Assembly (NCBI RefSeq): GCF_034059295.1
Contig: NZ_CP139141.1
Location: forward strand, 598,501-662,500
Reading direction: 5' to 3'
DNA length: 64,000 nucleotides
Source of the DNA: Pseudomonas sp. HR96
GTDB lineage: Bacteria; Pseudomonadota; Gammaproteobacteria; Pseudomonadales; Pseudomonadaceae
Under the pieces are notes generated by a model. It was not told where the DNA came from. It saw only the letters and a program-made list of their open reading frames with translations, and made no database searches. Shown piece after piece: positions 50,929-61,914 of the stretch. A program made the position numbers and the translations under genes. Position 1 is the first letter of the stretch. Each line of letters begins with the position of its first letter.

Positions 50929-51743
50929 GTGCCTTCGCCCAGCTGTTTGCCGGCAACTACCCGAAACTGGTGATGTTCGACCTCGACGGCACCCTCGTCG
51001 ACTCGGTGCCGGACCTCGCCGCCGCGGTCAACCGCGCGCTGGCGCAGATGGGCCGCGAACCGGCAGCGCTCGAGTCGGTGCGCCAGTGGGTCGGCAACGG
51101 CGCACGGGTGCTGGTGCGCCGTGCCCTGGCCGGTGGGCTGGAGCACACTGAGGTGAGCGAGGCCGACACCGAACAGGCGCTGGCGCTGTTCATGGAGGCC
51201 TATGCCGACAGCCACGAGCTGACGGTGGTCTACCCCGGCGTGGCGCAGACTCTGAAGTGGCTGCACAAGCGCAAGGTGCCCATGGCGCTGATCACCAACA
51301 AGCCCGAACGCTTCGTTGCGCCCTTGCTCGACGGACTGGGTCTGGGTCGTTACTTCAAATGGATCGTTGGCGGCGACACCCTGCCACAGCAGAAGCCCGA
51401 CCCGGCGGCGCTGTTCTTCGTCATGAAAATGGCCAATGTGCCGGCGCATCAGGCGCTGTTTGTCGGCGACTCGCGCTCCGACGTGCAGGCCGCCAAGGCC
51501 GCCAATGTCCCTTGCGTGGCCATGAGTTATGGCTACAACCACGGTCGCCCGATCGCCGACGAGTCGCCGGCGCTGGTCATCGACGACCTGCGCCAGCTGA
51601 TCCCCGGTTGCGCCGATTCATCCGCTGAGATAACGTTGGCGGACGATTCAACCCCCTGCCGTAGAGATTCCATCGTGGTGGTCACCCGCAAACTCTGGAT
51701 GAAAGTCATCAAGGCCCTGGCCCGCTGGCGTTGGCGCGCCTGA
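50925..51743 (+). CDS. gph: Phosphoglycolate phosphatase
   Basis: A 272-residue HAD phosphatase with nucleophile motif [32 protein letters not shown] and [12 protein letters not shown]. It removes phosphoglycolate formed in DNA repair. The catalytic fold ends near residue 225. The last 45 or so residues form a tail that contains, in the same frame, the Trp-rich segment [14 protein letters not shown]. This tail looks like a trp leader peptide, so the gene end probably doubles as the trpE attenuator. Confidence 0.95.
   Translation: MSAFAQLFAGNYPKLVMFDLDGTLVDSVPDLAAAVNRALAQMGREPAALESVRQWVGNGARVLVRRALAGGLEHTEVSEADTEQALALFMEAYADSHELTVVYPGVAQTLKWLHKRKVPMALITNKPERFVAPLLDGLGLGRYFKWIVGGDTLPQQKPDPAALFFVMKMANVPAHQALFVGDSRSDVQAAKAANVPCVAMSYGYNHGRPIADESPALVIDDLRQLIPGCADSSAEITLADDSTPCRRDSIVVVTRKLWMKVIKALARWRWRA
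51699..51743 (+). CDS. Possible trp leader peptide nested in the end of gph
   Basis: An in-frame ATG at 51699 begins [14 protein letters not shown] and stops at the gph TGA. Two Trp codons are separated by one codon, and a further Trp codon lies just before the ATG. I infer that ribosomes stalling here when charged tRNA-Trp is low control trpE. No clear ribosome binding site precedes the ATG, so gph translation itself may serve as the leader reading. Confidence 0.5.
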   Translation: MKVIKALARWRWRA

Positions 51744-51752
51744 CTGTCATCC

Positions 51753-51766
51753 GCCGGCCTGCCGGC
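51753..51766 (+). terminator. Candidate trp attenuator hairpin
   Basis: Stem GCCGG/CCGGC with a 4-nt loop, 9 nt after the leader stop, followed by TCGTTTG. The stem is short and the T-run imperfect, so this is tentative. Confidence 0.4.
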
Positions 51767-51791
51767 TCGTTTGCCTACCCGACCGTTTGCT

Positions 51792-51806
51792 CCTCATGCC
51801 ACGAGG
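51792..51806 (+). promoter_or_regulatory. Possible Shine-Dalgarno-masking hairpin before trpE
   Basis: CCTC (51792-51795) can pair with the trpE Shine-Dalgarno GAGG (51803-51806) across a 7-nt loop. Only four pairs, so weak. Confidence 0.25.
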
Positions 51807-51812
51807 CTGATC

Positions 51813-53300
51813 ATGATCCGCGAAGAATTCCTGCGCTTGGCCGCTGCCGGCTACAACCGCATCCCGCTTGCCCGCGAAACCCTGGCTGACTTCGACACGC
51901 CGCTGTCGATCTACCTGAAACTGGCCGACCAGCCCAACTCCTATCTGCTGGAGTCGGTGCAGGGCGGCGAGAAGTGGGGGCGTTACTCGATCATCGGCCT
52001 GCCGTGCCGCACCGTGCTACGGGTGTACGACCACCACGTCAGCATCAGCCATGATGGCGTCGAGATCGAAAGCCATGACGTCGAAGACCCATTGGCCTTC
52101 GTCGAAACCTTCAAGGCTCGCTATAACGTGCCGACCATCCCCGGCCTGCCGCGCTTCAACGGTGGCCTGGTGGGGTATTTCGGCTACGACTGCGTGCGCT
52201 ATGTGGAAAAGCGCCTGGGCAAATGCCCAAATCCGGACCCGATCGGCGTGCCGGACATCCTGCTGATGGTCTCCGATGCCGTGGTGGTGTTCGACAACCT
52301 GGCCGGCAAGATGCACGCGATCGTGCTCGCCGACCCGGCCCAGGCCGATGCCTATGCCGACGGCCAGGCCCGTCTTGAAGCGCTGATGGAAAAACTCCGT
52401 CAGCCGATCACCCCGCGTCGCGGTCTGGACCTCGACCGGCCGCCCGCCGCCGAGCCGGCGTTTCGCTCCAGCTTCACCCAGGATGACTACGAGCGCGCCG
52501 TGGGCGTGATCAAGGAATACATCCTCAGCGGCGACATCATGCAGGTGGTGCCCTCGCAGCGCATGTCCATCGACTTCAAGGCCGCGCCCATCGACCTGTA
52601 CCGGGCGCTGCGCTGCTTCAACCCAACGCCCTACATGTACTTCTTCAACTTCGGCGACTTCCACGTGGTGGGCAGCTCGCCGGAAGTGCTGGTGCGGGTC
52701 GAGGACAACCTGATCACCGTTCGCCCGATCGCCGGCACTCGTCCGCGCGGGGCCACCGAAGAGGCCGACCACGCGCTGGAAGTCGACCTGCTGTCGGACG
52801 ACAAGGAGATCGCCGAGCACTTGATGCTGATCGACCTGGGGCGCAACGACACCGGTCGCGTCTCGGAAATCGGCTCGGTGAAGCTGACCGAGAAGATGGT
52901 CATCGAGCGCTACTCGAATGTCATGCACATCGTTTCCAACGTCACCGGGCAGTTGAAAGAGGGGCTGACGGCCATGGACGCCCTGCGCGCCATCCTGCCG
53001 GCCGGCACCTTGTCCGGTGCGCCGAAGATTCGCGCCATGGAGATCATCGACGAGCTCGAGCCGGTCAAGCGTGGCGTCTACGGCGGCGCGGTGGGCTACC
53101 TGGCCTGGAACGGCAACATGGACACGGCGATCGCGATCCGTACCGCCGTGATCAAGGACGGCGAACTGCACGTGCAGGCCGGCGGTGGCATCGTCGCCGA
53201 TTCGGTGCCGGCCCTGGAGTGGGAAGAAACCCTGAACAAGCGCCGCGCGATGTTCCGCGCCGTGGCGCTGACCGAACAAACTCCCGACTTCGACGCCTGA
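51813..53300 (+). CDS. trpE: Anthranilate synthase component I
   Basis: A 495-residue chorismate-utilising enzyme. It has the N-terminal Trp-binding [18 protein letters not shown] region, and the C-terminal catalytic core with [55 protein letters not shown] and AGGGIVADS. With TrpG it turns chorismate and glutamine into anthranilate. The ATG at 51813 has GAGG upstream. The trpG ATG follows after only 10 bp. Confidence 0.97.
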   Translation: MIREEFLRLAAAGYNRIPLARETLADFDTPLSIYLKLADQPNSYLLESVQGGEKWGRYSIIGLPCRTVLRVYDHHVSISHDGVEIESHDVEDPLAFVETFKARYNVPTIPGLPRFNGGLVGYFGYDCVRYVEKRLGKCPNPDPIGVPDILLMVSDAVVVFDNLAGKMHAIVLADPAQADAYADGQARLEALMEKLRQPITPRRGLDLDRPPAAEPAFRSSFTQDDYERAVGVIKEYILSGDIMQVVPSQRMSIDFKAAPIDLYRALRCFNPTPYMYFFNFGDFHVVGSSPEVLVRVEDNLITVRPIAGTRPRGATEEADHALEVDLLSDDKEIAEHLMLIDLGRNDTGRVSEIGSVKLTEKMVIERYSNVMHIVSNVTGQLKEGLTAMDALRAILPAGTLSGAPKIRAMEIIDELEPVKRGVYGGAVGYLAWNGNMDTAIAIRTAVIKDGELHVQAGGGIVADSVPALEWEETLNKRRAMFRAVALTEQTPDFDA

Positions 53301-53310
53301 GGCCCTGACC

Positions 53311-53916
53311 ATGTTGCTCATGATCGACAATTATGACTCGTTCACTTACAACGTCGTGCAATACCTGGGTGAGCTGGGCGCCGACGTCAAGGTCATTCGC
53401 AATGACGAACTGACCCTCGCCGAGATCGAAGCGCTGGCGCCGGAACGCATCGTCGTTTCGCCCGGGCCGTGTACGCCCACCGAAGCCGGTGTGTCACTGG
53501 ACGTGATCAAGCATTTCGCTGGCAAGCTGCCGATTCTGGGCGTGTGCCTGGGCCACCAGTCCATCGGCCAGGCTTTTGGCGGCGACGTCGTGCGCGCTCG
53601 CCAGGTGATGCACGGCAAGACCAGCCCGGTGACCCACCATGACCAGGGCGTGTTCGAAGGCCTCAACCACCCCCTGACCGTTACCCGCTACCACTCGCTG
53701 GTGGTCAAGCGCGAAACCCTGCCGGACTGCCTGGAGGCGACCGCCTGGACCGAGCACGCCGACGGCTCGGTCGACGAGATCATGGGGCTGCGGCACAAGA
53801 CCCTGAACATCGAGGGCGTGCAGTTTCACCCCGAGTCGATCCTCACCGAACAGGGCCACGAGCTGCTGGCCAACTTCCTCAAGCAGACCGGCGGCAGCCG
53901 CCCCATCAAGGATTGA
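53311..53916 (+). CDS. trpG: Anthranilate synthase component II, glutamine amidotransferase
   Basis: 201 residues; class I amidotransferase with oxyanion strand SPGPCTP, nucleophile Cys in GVCLGHQ and the His/Glu of VQFHPESI. It supplies ammonia to TrpE. Its Shine-Dalgarno GAGG overlaps the trpE stop region, so trpE and trpG are probably one operon here. Confidence 0.96.
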   Translation: MLLMIDNYDSFTYNVVQYLGELGADVKVIRNDELTLAEIEALAPERIVVSPGPCTPTEAGVSLDVIKHFAGKLPILGVCLGHQSIGQAFGGDVVRARQVMHGKTSPVTHHDQGVFEGLNHPLTVTRYHSLVVKRETLPDCLEATAWTEHADGSVDEIMGLRHKTLNIEGVQFHPESILTEQGHELLANFLKQTGGSRPIKD

Positions 53917-53918
53917 GC

Positions 53919-54968
53919 ATGGACATCAAGAACGCTCTGGGGCGTATCGTCGATCAGTTGGACCTGACGGTCGATGAAATGCGTGACGTGATGCGCCAGA
54001 TCATGACCGGGCAATGCAGCGAGGCGCAGATCGGCGCCTTCATGATGGGCATGCGCATGAAAAGCGAGAGCATCGACGAGATCGTCGGCGCCGTCTCTGT
54101 GATGCGCGAACTAGCCAGCAAGGTCGAACTCAAGACCCTGGACAACGTGGTCGACATCGTCGGCACCGGCGGTGACGGCGCGAATATCTTCAACGTTTCC
54201 ACCGCTTCGGCTTTTGTCATTGCCGCGGCCGGGGGCACCGTGGCCAAGCATGGCAACCGCGCGGTGTCCGGCAAGAGTGGCAGTGCCGACCTGCTCGAGG
54301 AGGCGGGGGTCTTCCTAAACCTCACGCCTGTGCAGGTGGCGCGCTGCATCGATAGCGTCGGCATCGGCTTCATGTTTGCCCAGTCCCACCACAGCGCCAT
54401 GAAATACGCGGCAGGCCCGCGCCGCGACCTGGGCCTGCGCACCTTGTTCAACATGCTCGGCCCGCTTACGAATCCGGCCGGCGTCCGCCATCAGGTGGTC
54501 GGCGTGTTCAATCAGGCGCTGTGCCGGCCGCTGGCCGAAGTGCTCGGGCGGCTGGGCAGCAAGCATGTGCTGGTGGTGCATTCCAAGGACGGCCTGGATG
54601 AGTTCAGCCTGGCCGCACCGACCTTCGTCGCCGAGCTGAAAAATGGCGAAATAACCGAGTACTGGGTCGAGCCCGAAGACTTGGGTATAAAGAGCCAGAC
54701 CTTGCACGGCCTGGCCGTCGACGGCGCCGCCGCCTCCCTGGCTCTGATCCGCGATGCACTGGGCAAGCGCAAGACTGAAAATGGCCAAAAGGCCGCCGAG
54801 ATGATCATGCTGAATGCGGGCGCCGCACTGTACGCGGCCGATCTGGCCAGCAGCCTCAGGGAAGGCGTGGCCCTGGCCCATGATGCGCTGCACACGGGCC
54901 TGGCCCGGGAAAAACTCGACGAGCTGGGTGCCTTTACGGCGGTATTCAAGGTGGAGAACACGCAATGA
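53919..54968 (+). CDS. trpD: Anthranilate phosphoribosyltransferase
   Basis: 349 residues with the PRPP motif [29 protein letters not shown] and [16 protein letters not shown] [10 protein letters not shown]. It joins anthranilate to PRPP. The ATG at 53919 is two bases after the trpG stop; a TTG at 53913 is unlikely. The stop overlaps trpC by 4 bp. Confidence 0.97.
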   Translation: MDIKNALGRIVDQLDLTVDEMRDVMRQIMTGQCSEAQIGAFMMGMRMKSESIDEIVGAVSVMRELASKVELKTLDNVVDIVGTGGDGANIFNVSTASAFVIAAAGGTVAKHGNRAVSGKSGSADLLEEAGVFLNLTPVQVARCIDSVGIGFMFAQSHHSAMKYAAGPRRDLGLRTLFNMLGPLTNPAGVRHQVVGVFNQALCRPLAEVLGRLGSKHVLVVHSKDGLDEFSLAAPTFVAELKNGEITEYWVEPEDLGIKSQTLHGLAVDGAAASLALIRDALGKRKTENGQKAAEMIMLNAGAALYAADLASSLREGVALAHDALHTGLAREKLDELGAFTAVFKVENTQ

Positions 54969-55810
54969 CCGAGTTCAAGGTGCCGACCGTGCTGGAGAAC
55001 ATTCTCGCGCGCAAGGCTGAGGAAGTGGCCGAGCGCAAGGCCCGGGTCAGTCTGGCCGAGCTGCAGGCCCAGGTCAGCGGCGCCTCGCCGTTGCGGGGTT
55101 TTGCCAAGGCGTTGATGGCCCAGGTGGCGAAGAAGCAGCCGGCGGTGATTGCCGAAATCAAGAAGGCCTCGCCCAGCAAGGGTGTCATCCGCGAGCACTT
55201 CGTGCCGGCGGACATCGCCCGCAGCTACGAAAAGGGCGGGGCGACCTGCCTGTCGGTGCTCACCGACGTCGACTATTTCCAGGGTGCCGACAGTTACCTG
55301 CAACAGGCCCGTGAAGCCTGCAAACTGCCGGTGATCCGCAAGGATTTCATGATCGATCCCTACCAGATCGTCGAATCGCGGGTGCTCGGTGCCGACTGCA
55401 TCCTGCTGATCGTCGCCGCGCTGGATGGCGCTCGCCTGGCCGAGCTGGCTGCAGTGGCCAAGGACGTCGGCCTCGACGTTCTGGTCGAAGTGCATAACGG
55501 CGACGAGCTCGACCGCGCGTTGAAAACCCTCGACAGCCCGCTGCTGGGGGTCAACAACCGTAACCTGCACACCTTCGAAGTCAGCCTGGAAAACACCCTC
55601 GACCTGCTGCCGCGCATTCCGCGCGACAAGCTGGTGATTACCGAGAGCGGCATCCTCAACCGTGCCGACGTCGAGCTGATGGAAGTCAGCGACGTGTATT
55701 CCTTCCTGGTCGGCGAGGCGTTCATGCGCGCCGAGAGCCCGGGTTCGGAACTGCAACGGCTGTTTTTCCCCGAGCGGGTCTCGCAGAAGATCGTTCCGGG
55801 GCTGGACTGA
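54965..55810 (+). CDS. trpC: Indole-3-glycerol phosphate synthase
   Basis: A 281-residue TIM-barrel with the catalytic set [43 protein letters not shown] and TESGI. A stand-alone TrpC without fused TrpF. Last gene of trpEGDC. Confidence 0.97.
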   Translation: MTEFKVPTVLENILARKAEEVAERKARVSLAELQAQVSGASPLRGFAKALMAQVAKKQPAVIAEIKKASPSKGVIREHFVPADIARSYEKGGATCLSVLTDVDYFQGADSYLQQAREACKLPVIRKDFMIDPYQIVESRVLGADCILLIVAALDGARLAELAAVAKDVGLDVLVEVHNGDELDRALKTLDSPLLGVNNRNLHTFEVSLENTLDLLPRIPRDKLVITESGILNRADVELMEVSDVYSFLVGEAFMRAESPGSELQRLFFPERVSQKIVPGLD

Positions 55811-55815
55811 TTCAC

Positions 55816-56511
55816 GTGCTGCAGCGCCTGAGCGTCGAGGCCGGCTTGCGTGCCGAGCAGGAGCTGCTCGCGGACGTGTGTGCAGGCCGGCGTGGCAACG
55901 CCTTGCTGTTGTGGCAGCCGACCGATCGGGCCCTGGTGATGCCGCGGCGGATGAGCCGGCTCGAGCACTTCGAGTCGGCCTGCCGCAGCGTCGAAGCCTC
56001 CGGTTGGCCGGTGCTGCTGCGCGAGACGGGTGGCGAGCCGGTACCGCAATCGCCGGCCACGCTGAACATTGCCCTGGTCTATGTGGCGCCGCGCAGCGAA
56101 GGCGACTTGAACCGCATCGAAACTGCCTACCAGCGGCTGTGCCAGCCCCTGTGCGATGTACTGCAGCGCTGGGGTGGCGCCGCTTCGCTGGGCGAGATCG
56201 ACGGCGCTTTCTGCGACGGTCGATACAACGTCAACCTCAATGGCCGCAAATGGGTCGGTACGGCGCAGCGCTGGCGCCAGGGCCTCGGCGGCTCGCGGCC
56301 GGTGGTACTGGTTCATGGTGCCGCGCTGCTGGATGACGAGCGCGAGGCGATGGTTGCGGCGGTCAATCTGTTCAACGAACGATGCGCGCTGGTGCAGCGT
56401 TGCCGGGCGAGCAGTCATGTCGCCTTGCACGAGGTGTTCCCTCACGCGCCGCTGCTCGAGTCGTTGCAACTGCAGTTCGCCCAGATGCTGGCGCAGGTCG
56501 ACAAAGACTAG
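55816..56511 (+). CDS. Lipoate-protein ligase A-like protein
   Basis: 231 residues resembling the biotin/lipoate A/B ligase fold. The segment YNVNLNGRKWVGTAQRWRQG matches the ligase lysine motif (R-K-I-x-G-x-A-Q), and the C-terminal half is short compared with LplA. The start is GTG at 55816, 5 bp after trpC. The substrate is unknown; it may transfer octanoyl or lipoyl groups or be a paralogue with another role. Possibly co-transcribed with the trp genes. Confidence 0.75.
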   Translation: MLQRLSVEAGLRAEQELLADVCAGRRGNALLLWQPTDRALVMPRRMSRLEHFESACRSVEASGWPVLLRETGGEPVPQSPATLNIALVYVAPRSEGDLNRIETAYQRLCQPLCDVLQRWGGAASLGEIDGAFCDGRYNVNLNGRKWVGTAQRWRQGLGGSRPVVLVHGAALLDDEREAMVAAVNLFNERCALVQRCRASSHVALHEVFPHAPLLESLQLQFAQMLAQVDKD

Positions 56512-56518
56512 GTGCCCC

Positions 56519-57157
56519 CTAGCGGGTGCCGAACACCACCATGGTCTTGCCCTTTACATGCACCAGTCGCTGGTCCTCGAGGTCCTTGAGCACACGCCCG
56601 ACCATTTCCCGCGAGCAACCGACAATGCGGCCGATCTCCTGGCGGGTGATCTTGATCTGCATGCCGTCCGGGTGAGTCATGGCGTCGGGCTGCTTGCACA
56701 GCTCGAGCAGGCAACGGGCTACGCGGCCGGTCACGTCAAAGAAAGCCAGGTCGCCCACCTTGCGCGTGGTATTGCGCAGCCGCTGGGCCATCTGGCTGCC
56801 CAGGGCGTAGAGGATTTCCGGTTCCTGTTCGGCGAGTTCGCGGAATTTGCCGTAGCTGATTTCCGCCACTTCGCATTCGGTCTTGGCGCGCACCCAGGCG
56901 CTGCGCTGATGATCGTCACCGGCAGGCTCGAACAGGCCCAGCTCGCCGAAGAAATCTCCGGGGTTGAGGTAGGCGATGATCATCTCGCGGCCGTCATCGT
57001 CCTCAATGATGATGGTCACCGAGCCTTTGAGGATGAAGGACAGCGTCTGCGAGTGATCCCCGGCGCAGATGATGGTGCTCTTGGCGAGGTAGGTCTTGCG
57101 CTGGCAGTGAACCAGCAGCCGTTCGATATTTTTTATCTTCGGTCGAGGAGCGGCCAT
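56519..57157 (-). CDS. vfr: Vfr/CRP-type cAMP-responsive regulator
   Basis: 212 residues, close to E. coli Crp: cyclic-nucleotide pocket [10 protein letters not shown] and [17 protein letters not shown], and a C-terminal winged helix with [25 protein letters not shown]. In P. aeruginosa Vfr controls virulence and quorum sensing; in P. putida the orthologue acts with very low cAMP. It converges on the ligase-like gene with a 7-bp gap. Confidence 0.95.
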   Translation of the reverse strand: MAAPRPKIKNIERLLVHCQRKTYLAKSTIICAGDHSQTLSFILKGSVTIIIEDDDGREMIIAYLNPGDFFGELGLFEPAGDDHQRSAWVRAKTECEVAEISYGKFRELAEQEPEILYALGSQMAQRLRNTTRKVGDLAFFDVTGRVARCLLELCKQPDAMTHPDGMQIKITRQEIGRIVGCSREMVGRVLKDLEDQRLVHVKGKTMVVFGTR

Positions 57158-57231
57158 GCTGTGACTTCCAAGGGCTGCGCAGCGTTCGGCGTTCTATTGA
57201 CGCCATGGGTTTGGCGCAGCTTATCAGAGAG

Positions 57232-57247
57232 TGTGAACTGTATCTCT
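57232..57247. promoter_or_regulatory. Possible CRP/Vfr half-site in the vfr-osmC region
   Basis: TGTGA followed after 6 bp by TCTCT; the first half-site is perfect, the second matches 3 of 5. It lies 75 bp upstream of vfr and 115 bp upstream of osmC. Autoregulation is plausible but unproven. Confidence 0.3.
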
Positions 57248-57361
57248 TTATTTCAGCGCCCACTCGTCACCCTAGCTCAAACCCGCCAAGTCGGCCTGTC
57301 GGAAGTCCTGTGCTAAGCTGGCCGCCATTTTTCAATTTGTTGCAAGCAACGGGAGTCCGGG

Positions 57362-57784
57362 ATGAAAGCGCGTATTCAATGGGCCGGTGAATCGATGTTT
57401 CTCGGTGAGTCAGGCAGCGGCCACGTCGTAGTGATGGACGGCCCTCCCGAGAGCGGCGGGCGCAACCTCGGTGTGCGGCCCATGGAGATGGTGCTGATCG
57501 GGCTGGGTGGCTGCAGCAACTACGACGTGGTGAGCATTCTGAAGAAGGCGCGTCAGCCCATCGAAAGCTGCGAGGCGTTTCTTGAGGCCGAGCGTGCCAA
57601 CGAAGACCCGAAGGTATTCACCAAGATCCACCTGCACTTCGTGGTCAAGGGGCGCGGCTTGAAGGAAGCTCAGGTGAAGCGGGCGATCGAGCTGTCGGCG
57701 GAAAAGTACTGCTCGGCCTCGATCATGCTTGGTGCAGCAGGCGTGGAAATCACCCACGACTACGAGATCATCGAGTTGGGCTAA
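57362..57784 (+). CDS. OsmC family protein
   Basis: 140 residues with the two redox cysteines of the family, Cys51 in GLGGCSNYDV and Cys117 in KYCSASIML. It resembles the YhfA branch, often found next to crp, rather than the peroxidatic Ohr. Probably reduces hydroperoxides or handles reactive sulfur species. GGGAG precedes the ATG; divergent from vfr. Confidence 0.9.
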   Translation: MKARIQWAGESMFLGESGSGHVVVMDGPPESGGRNLGVRPMEMVLIGLGGCSNYDVVSILKKARQPIESCEAFLEAERANEDPKVFTKIHLHFVVKGRGLKEAQVKRAIELSAEKYCSASIMLGAAGVEITHDYEIIELG

Positions 57785-57799
57785 GTTGCCCGCTTCAGC

Positions 57800-57829
57800 A
57801 AAAAGGCCATCCTGCGATGGCCTTTTTTT
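57800..57829. terminator. Bidirectional terminator between osmC-like gene and coq7
   Basis: Stem AAAAAGGCCAT/ATGGCCTTTTT with a short loop, flanked by A and T runs, serving both convergent genes. Confidence 0.85.
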
Positions 57830-57832
57830 CGT

Positions 57833-58480
57833 TCAGAGCCGATAGGTGCTCTTGGTCATGACCTTGGCCAGCAGGCTCATGCCGAATTTCACCGGCGCCG
57901 GAAAACGGTAGCCGCCAGCGTCCAGGGCCGATTCGGCGTGCTGCTGCTCGTCGGTGCGCATCTGCTCGAGAATGGCCCGGGACTTTTCATCGTCCACTGG
58001 CAAGGTCACCAGGTGCTCGTCCAGGTGCTTGCACACCTGGTGTTCGGTGGCCGCAACGAAACCCAGGCTGACCCGGTCGCTGACCAGGCCGGCAACTGCG
58101 CCGATGCCGAACGACATACCGTAGAACAGCGGGTTGAGCACGCTGGTGTGGCTGCCGAGCTGGCGAATGCGTTGGTCGCACCAGGCCAGGTGGTCGACTT
58201 CCTCTTCAGCGGCATGCTCCATGGCCTTGCGCACTTGAGGCAGCTTGGCGGTCAGCGCCTGGCCTTGATACAGCGCCTGGGCGCAGACTTCACCGGTGTG
58301 GTTGATGCGCATCAGGCCTGCGGCGTGGCGGCTGTCCTCTTCGCTGAGCTTGGTCTCGGCCCGCACCAGGGCTGGCGATGGACGCGACGGCGCGCCGCTG
58401 AACGGCAGCAGCGTGCGCATGGCCGTGTCGGCCTGCAGGAGCAGTCGATCGATGGGTGAATAATGACGTTGGGTGGCCAC
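57833..58480 (-). CDS. coq7: 3-demethoxyubiquinol 3-hydroxylase Coq7
   Basis: 215 residues, a di-iron hydroxylase of ubiquinone synthesis. Iron-ligand segments are [40 protein letters not shown] and [10 protein letters not shown]. The start is GTG at 58480 ([14 protein letters not shown]) with GGAGG five bases upstream; it gives the length known for P. putida, whereas the ATG four codons upstream overlaps the Shine-Dalgarno. Confidence 0.95.
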   Translation of the reverse strand: MATQRHYSPIDRLLLQADTAMRTLLPFSGAPSRPSPALVRAETKLSEEDSRHAAGLMRINHTGEVCAQALYQGQALTAKLPQVRKAMEHAAEEEVDHLAWCDQRIRQLGSHTSVLNPLFYGMSFGIGAVAGLVSDRVSLGFVAATEHQVCKHLDEHLVTLPVDDEKSRAILEQMRTDEQQHAESALDAGGYRFPAPVKFGMSLLAKVMTKSTYRL

Positions 58481-58522
58481 AGGCACCTCCATTCGGGGTT
58501 TTATGACGGAATGCAGCGGCGC

Positions 58523-58861
58523 TCAGCCCGGTGGCCAGTGCATCTGGCGCTGACCCAGAACATGCATATGGATGTGGTAAACCGTCTGGCCGCCCAATTC
58601 ATTGCAGTTCATGACCACGCGGAAGCCTTCTTCACAGCCCAACTCCAGCGCCAGCCGCTGCGCGGTCAGCAGCAAATGCCCGGCCAGCGACTTGTCGTCT
58701 TCGGTGAGGTCGTTGAGCGTGCGCACCGGCTTCTTCGGGATCACCAGGAAATGCACGGGTGCCTGGGGGGCGATGTCATGGAAGGCCAGGACCTGGTCAT
58801 CCTCGTAAATGATCTTGGCCGGGATCTCCCGGTTGATGATCTTGGTAAACAGAGTATCCAC
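58523..58861 (-). CDS. HIT family nucleotide-binding protein
   Basis: 112 residues of the histidine-triad superfamily, HINT/HinT branch, with catalytic triad HIHMH at 96-100 and the N-terminal [21 protein letters not shown]. Hydrolyses purine nucleoside phosphoramidates. The start is GTG at 58861 with GGAG eight bases before. Confidence 0.93.
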   Translation of the reverse strand: MDTLFTKIINREIPAKIIYEDDQVLAFHDIAPQAPVHFLVIPKKPVRTLNDLTEDDKSLAGHLLLTAQRLALELGCEEGFRVVMNCNELGGQTVYHIHMHVLGQRQMHWPPG

Positions 58862-58926
58862 TACCGTTTCTCCAGGGTGATAGATGGGCTGAGTGTAACA
58901 GGCTCGCGGGTCAGCCTGGGCCCGGC

Positions 58927-59709
58927 TCACTGCGGCAGGCGCGGGCGGTAGCGCTTGTTGATCATCCCGGCGACCTTGCGGGCCAGCCAGCGCGAGGCGA
59001 ATCGGCAGCCGCGAGCGAGCCAGCGATTGCCCTGGCCGGGAATGATGACAGCACGGTTGCGCGCCAGCGCCCGTACCGTGTAAAGCGCCACTTGCTCCGG
59101 GCTCAGGCAGCGGCGGCCGTCACGCAGGCGCTCGACCCACCGCAGAGGCGAAGTCACCGGCCCCGGGCAGAGTACCGATACCCTGATCCCGGTCTGCTTC
59201 AGCTCCTCGCGCAAGGCTTCGGAAAAGTGCAGCACGTAGGCCTTGCTGGCCGCATAAGTGGCCATCCAGGGGCCTGGTTGAAAGGCCGCCAGCGAAGCGA
59301 CATTGAGGATCTGCCCGCCGCCGTGCACCGCCATGCGGTTGCCCAGGGCGTGGCACAGCCGGGTCAGGGCCAGAACGTTGAGTTCGATTAGATCCTGCTC
59401 ATCGGCCCATTCCTGGGCCAGAAAATGTCCGTAGGAGCGAACCCCCGCGCAGTTGACCAGCAGGTCTATGCGCCGGTCGCTTTCTTCCAGCTCCAGCAGA
59501 AACCCGGAAAGGCGCAACGGCTCGCCCAGGTCGCAGGCGCGAAACAGCACCTCGACGCCAAAGCGTTGGGTCAGTTCGCCAGCCACTGCCTCCAGTGGAT
59601 CACGGTGGCGTGCGACCAGCAATAAATGACGACCCCGGCGCGCCAGGGCCTCGGCCATTGCCAGGCCAAGGCCGCTGGATGCGCCGGTGATCAATGCGTA
59701 ACTCGGCAT
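58927..59709 (-). CDS. Short-chain dehydrogenase/reductase
   Basis: 260 residues with cofactor loop TGASSGLG (8-15), NCAG in place of NNAG, active Ser in NVASLA and YAASK. A basic C-terminal tail ([21 protein letters not shown]) may bind membranes. Substrate unknown; similar proteins are annotated as acyl-lipid or keto reductases. Confidence 0.87.
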   Translation of the reverse strand: MPSYALITGASSGLGLAMAEALARRGRHLLLVARHRDPLEAVAGELTQRFGVEVLFRACDLGEPLRLSGFLLELEESDRRIDLLVNCAGVRSYGHFLAQEWADEQDLIELNVLALTRLCHALGNRMAVHGGGQILNVASLAAFQPGPWMATYAASKAYVLHFSEALREELKQTGIRVSVLCPGPVTSPLRWVERLRDGRRCLSPEQVALYTVRALARNRAVIIPGQGNRWLARGCRFASRWLARKVAGMINKRYRPRLPQ

Positions 59710-59771
59710 GCTCCTCTCCGTGCCTTCGATGCCGGCAGTTTACATGGATGATGCGCCGGGCTCAGCCCGCA

Positions 59772-60197
59772 TCAGAACGGTTTGACCACGACCAGGATCA
59801 CCACGGCGATCAGGATCAATACCGGTATCTCGTTGAACCAACGGTAGAATTTGTGGCTGCGAGTGTTTTCTGCGCGGGCGAATCGTTTGAGTTGCGCGCC
59901 GCACACGTGGTGGTAGCCGATCAACAGAAACACCAGCGCCAGCTTGGCGTGCAACCAGCCTTGGCTCATCCAGCCGGGCGACAGCACGATCAGCCAGATC
60001 CCGAACACCAGCGAGGCGATCATCGAGGGCAGCATGATGCCGCGGTAGAGTTTGCGCTCCATCACGCAGAAGCGTTCACGGCTGGCGGTGTCTTCGCTGC
60101 TGGCGTGGTAGACGAACAGACGCGGCAGGTAGAACAGCCCGGCAAACCAGCAGACGACGCTGACAATATGCAGAGCCTTGATCCATAGATAGAGCAT
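59772..60197 (-). CDS. hemJ: HemJ, protoporphyrinogen IX oxidase
   Basis: 141 residues, four predicted membrane helices, starting MLYLWIKALHIVSVVCWFAGLFYLPRLF; conserved His10 and the later KLALVFLL-IGYHH segment fit HemJ. It converts protoporphyrinogen IX to protoporphyrin IX in heme synthesis. The ATG at 60197 is preferred; the frame extends upstream without support. Divergent from erpA. Confidence 0.88.
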   Translation of the reverse strand: MLYLWIKALHIVSVVCWFAGLFYLPRLFVYHASSEDTASRERFCVMERKLYRGIMLPSMIASLVFGIWLIVLSPGWMSQGWLHAKLALVFLLIGYHHVCGAQLKRFARAENTRSHKFYRWFNEIPVLILIAVVILVVVKPF

Positions 60198-60326
60198 TCG
60201 ACGACTTCCCAGGTTCACGGTACGCCGATAGTAGAGGCTTCCCTCCCGAGCGTCACGCAGGCATGTGCAACAGCGGGTGGCGTTGCTCAGGTGTGACGTC
60301 CCACCTTGCCGCACACTTGCTGCACA

Positions 60327-60360
60327 ATAGTTGACCAATTTCGTAGGGGAAGAGGATAAT
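60327..60360 (+). promoter_or_regulatory. erpA promoter with IscR-like site
   Basis: TTGACC (60331-60336) and GATAAT (60355-60360) are spaced 18 bp, a good sigma-70 promoter. The sequence ATAGTTGACCAATTT (60327-60341) followed by GGGGAA resembles type 1 IscR sites that cover the -35 of iscR in enterics. erpA encodes an Fe-S carrier, a known IscR-type target. Start about 40 nt before the ATG. Confidence 0.5.
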
Positions 60361-60407
60361 GCTCGCCATCAGGCAACATGACGGCCAAGCGCCGGGAGAT
60401 TACCAGC

Positions 60408-60758
60408 ATGACTGTTGAATCCTTCACCCCTATGGCTTTGCAATTCACCCAGGGTGCGGCGCACAAGGTGAAGAACCTGGTCGACGAAGAGGGCAATGAG
60501 CGCCTCAAGTTGCGGGTGTTCGTCACCGGCGGCGGCTGCTCGGGCTTCCAGTACGGATTTACCTTCGATGAAGACGTCGCCGACGACGACACCATCGTCG
60601 AACGCGAGGGTGTCAGTCTGGTGGTCGATCCTATGAGCTTCCAGTACCTGGCCGGTGCGGAGGTCGACTACCAGGAAGGTCTGGAAGGTTCGCGGTTCGT
60701 GATCAACAACCCGAACGCCTCGACCACCTGCGGTTGTGGTCAATCGTTCTCGATCTGA
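60408..60758 (+). CDS. erpA: Iron-sulfur cluster insertion protein ErpA
   Basis: 116-residue A-type Fe-S carrier with the three conserved cysteines Cys44 (GGGCSGF), Cys108 and Cys110 (CGCG). It delivers clusters to targets such as isoprenoid enzymes. The ATG at 60408 has GGGAG upstream. Confidence 0.96.
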   Translation: MTVESFTPMALQFTQGAAHKVKNLVDEEGNERLKLRVFVTGGGCSGFQYGFTFDEDVADDDTIVEREGVSLVVDPMSFQYLAGAEVDYQEGLEGSRFVINNPNASTTCGCGQSFSI

Positions 60759-60766
60759 CTGCGTCC

Positions 60767-60810
60767 CACACAGCAAAACGCCGCGCCTCTGCGCGGCGTT
60801 TTGCTGTGTG
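60767..60810. terminator. Bidirectional terminator between erpA and anmK
   Basis: A perfect 20-bp stem (60767-60786 with 60791-60810) with a 4-nt loop, containing AAAA and TTTT runs symmetrically; ends both convergent transcripts. Confidence 0.85.
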
Positions 60811-60819
60811 GTGCCCGGC

Positions 60820-61914
<1,095 letters not shown>

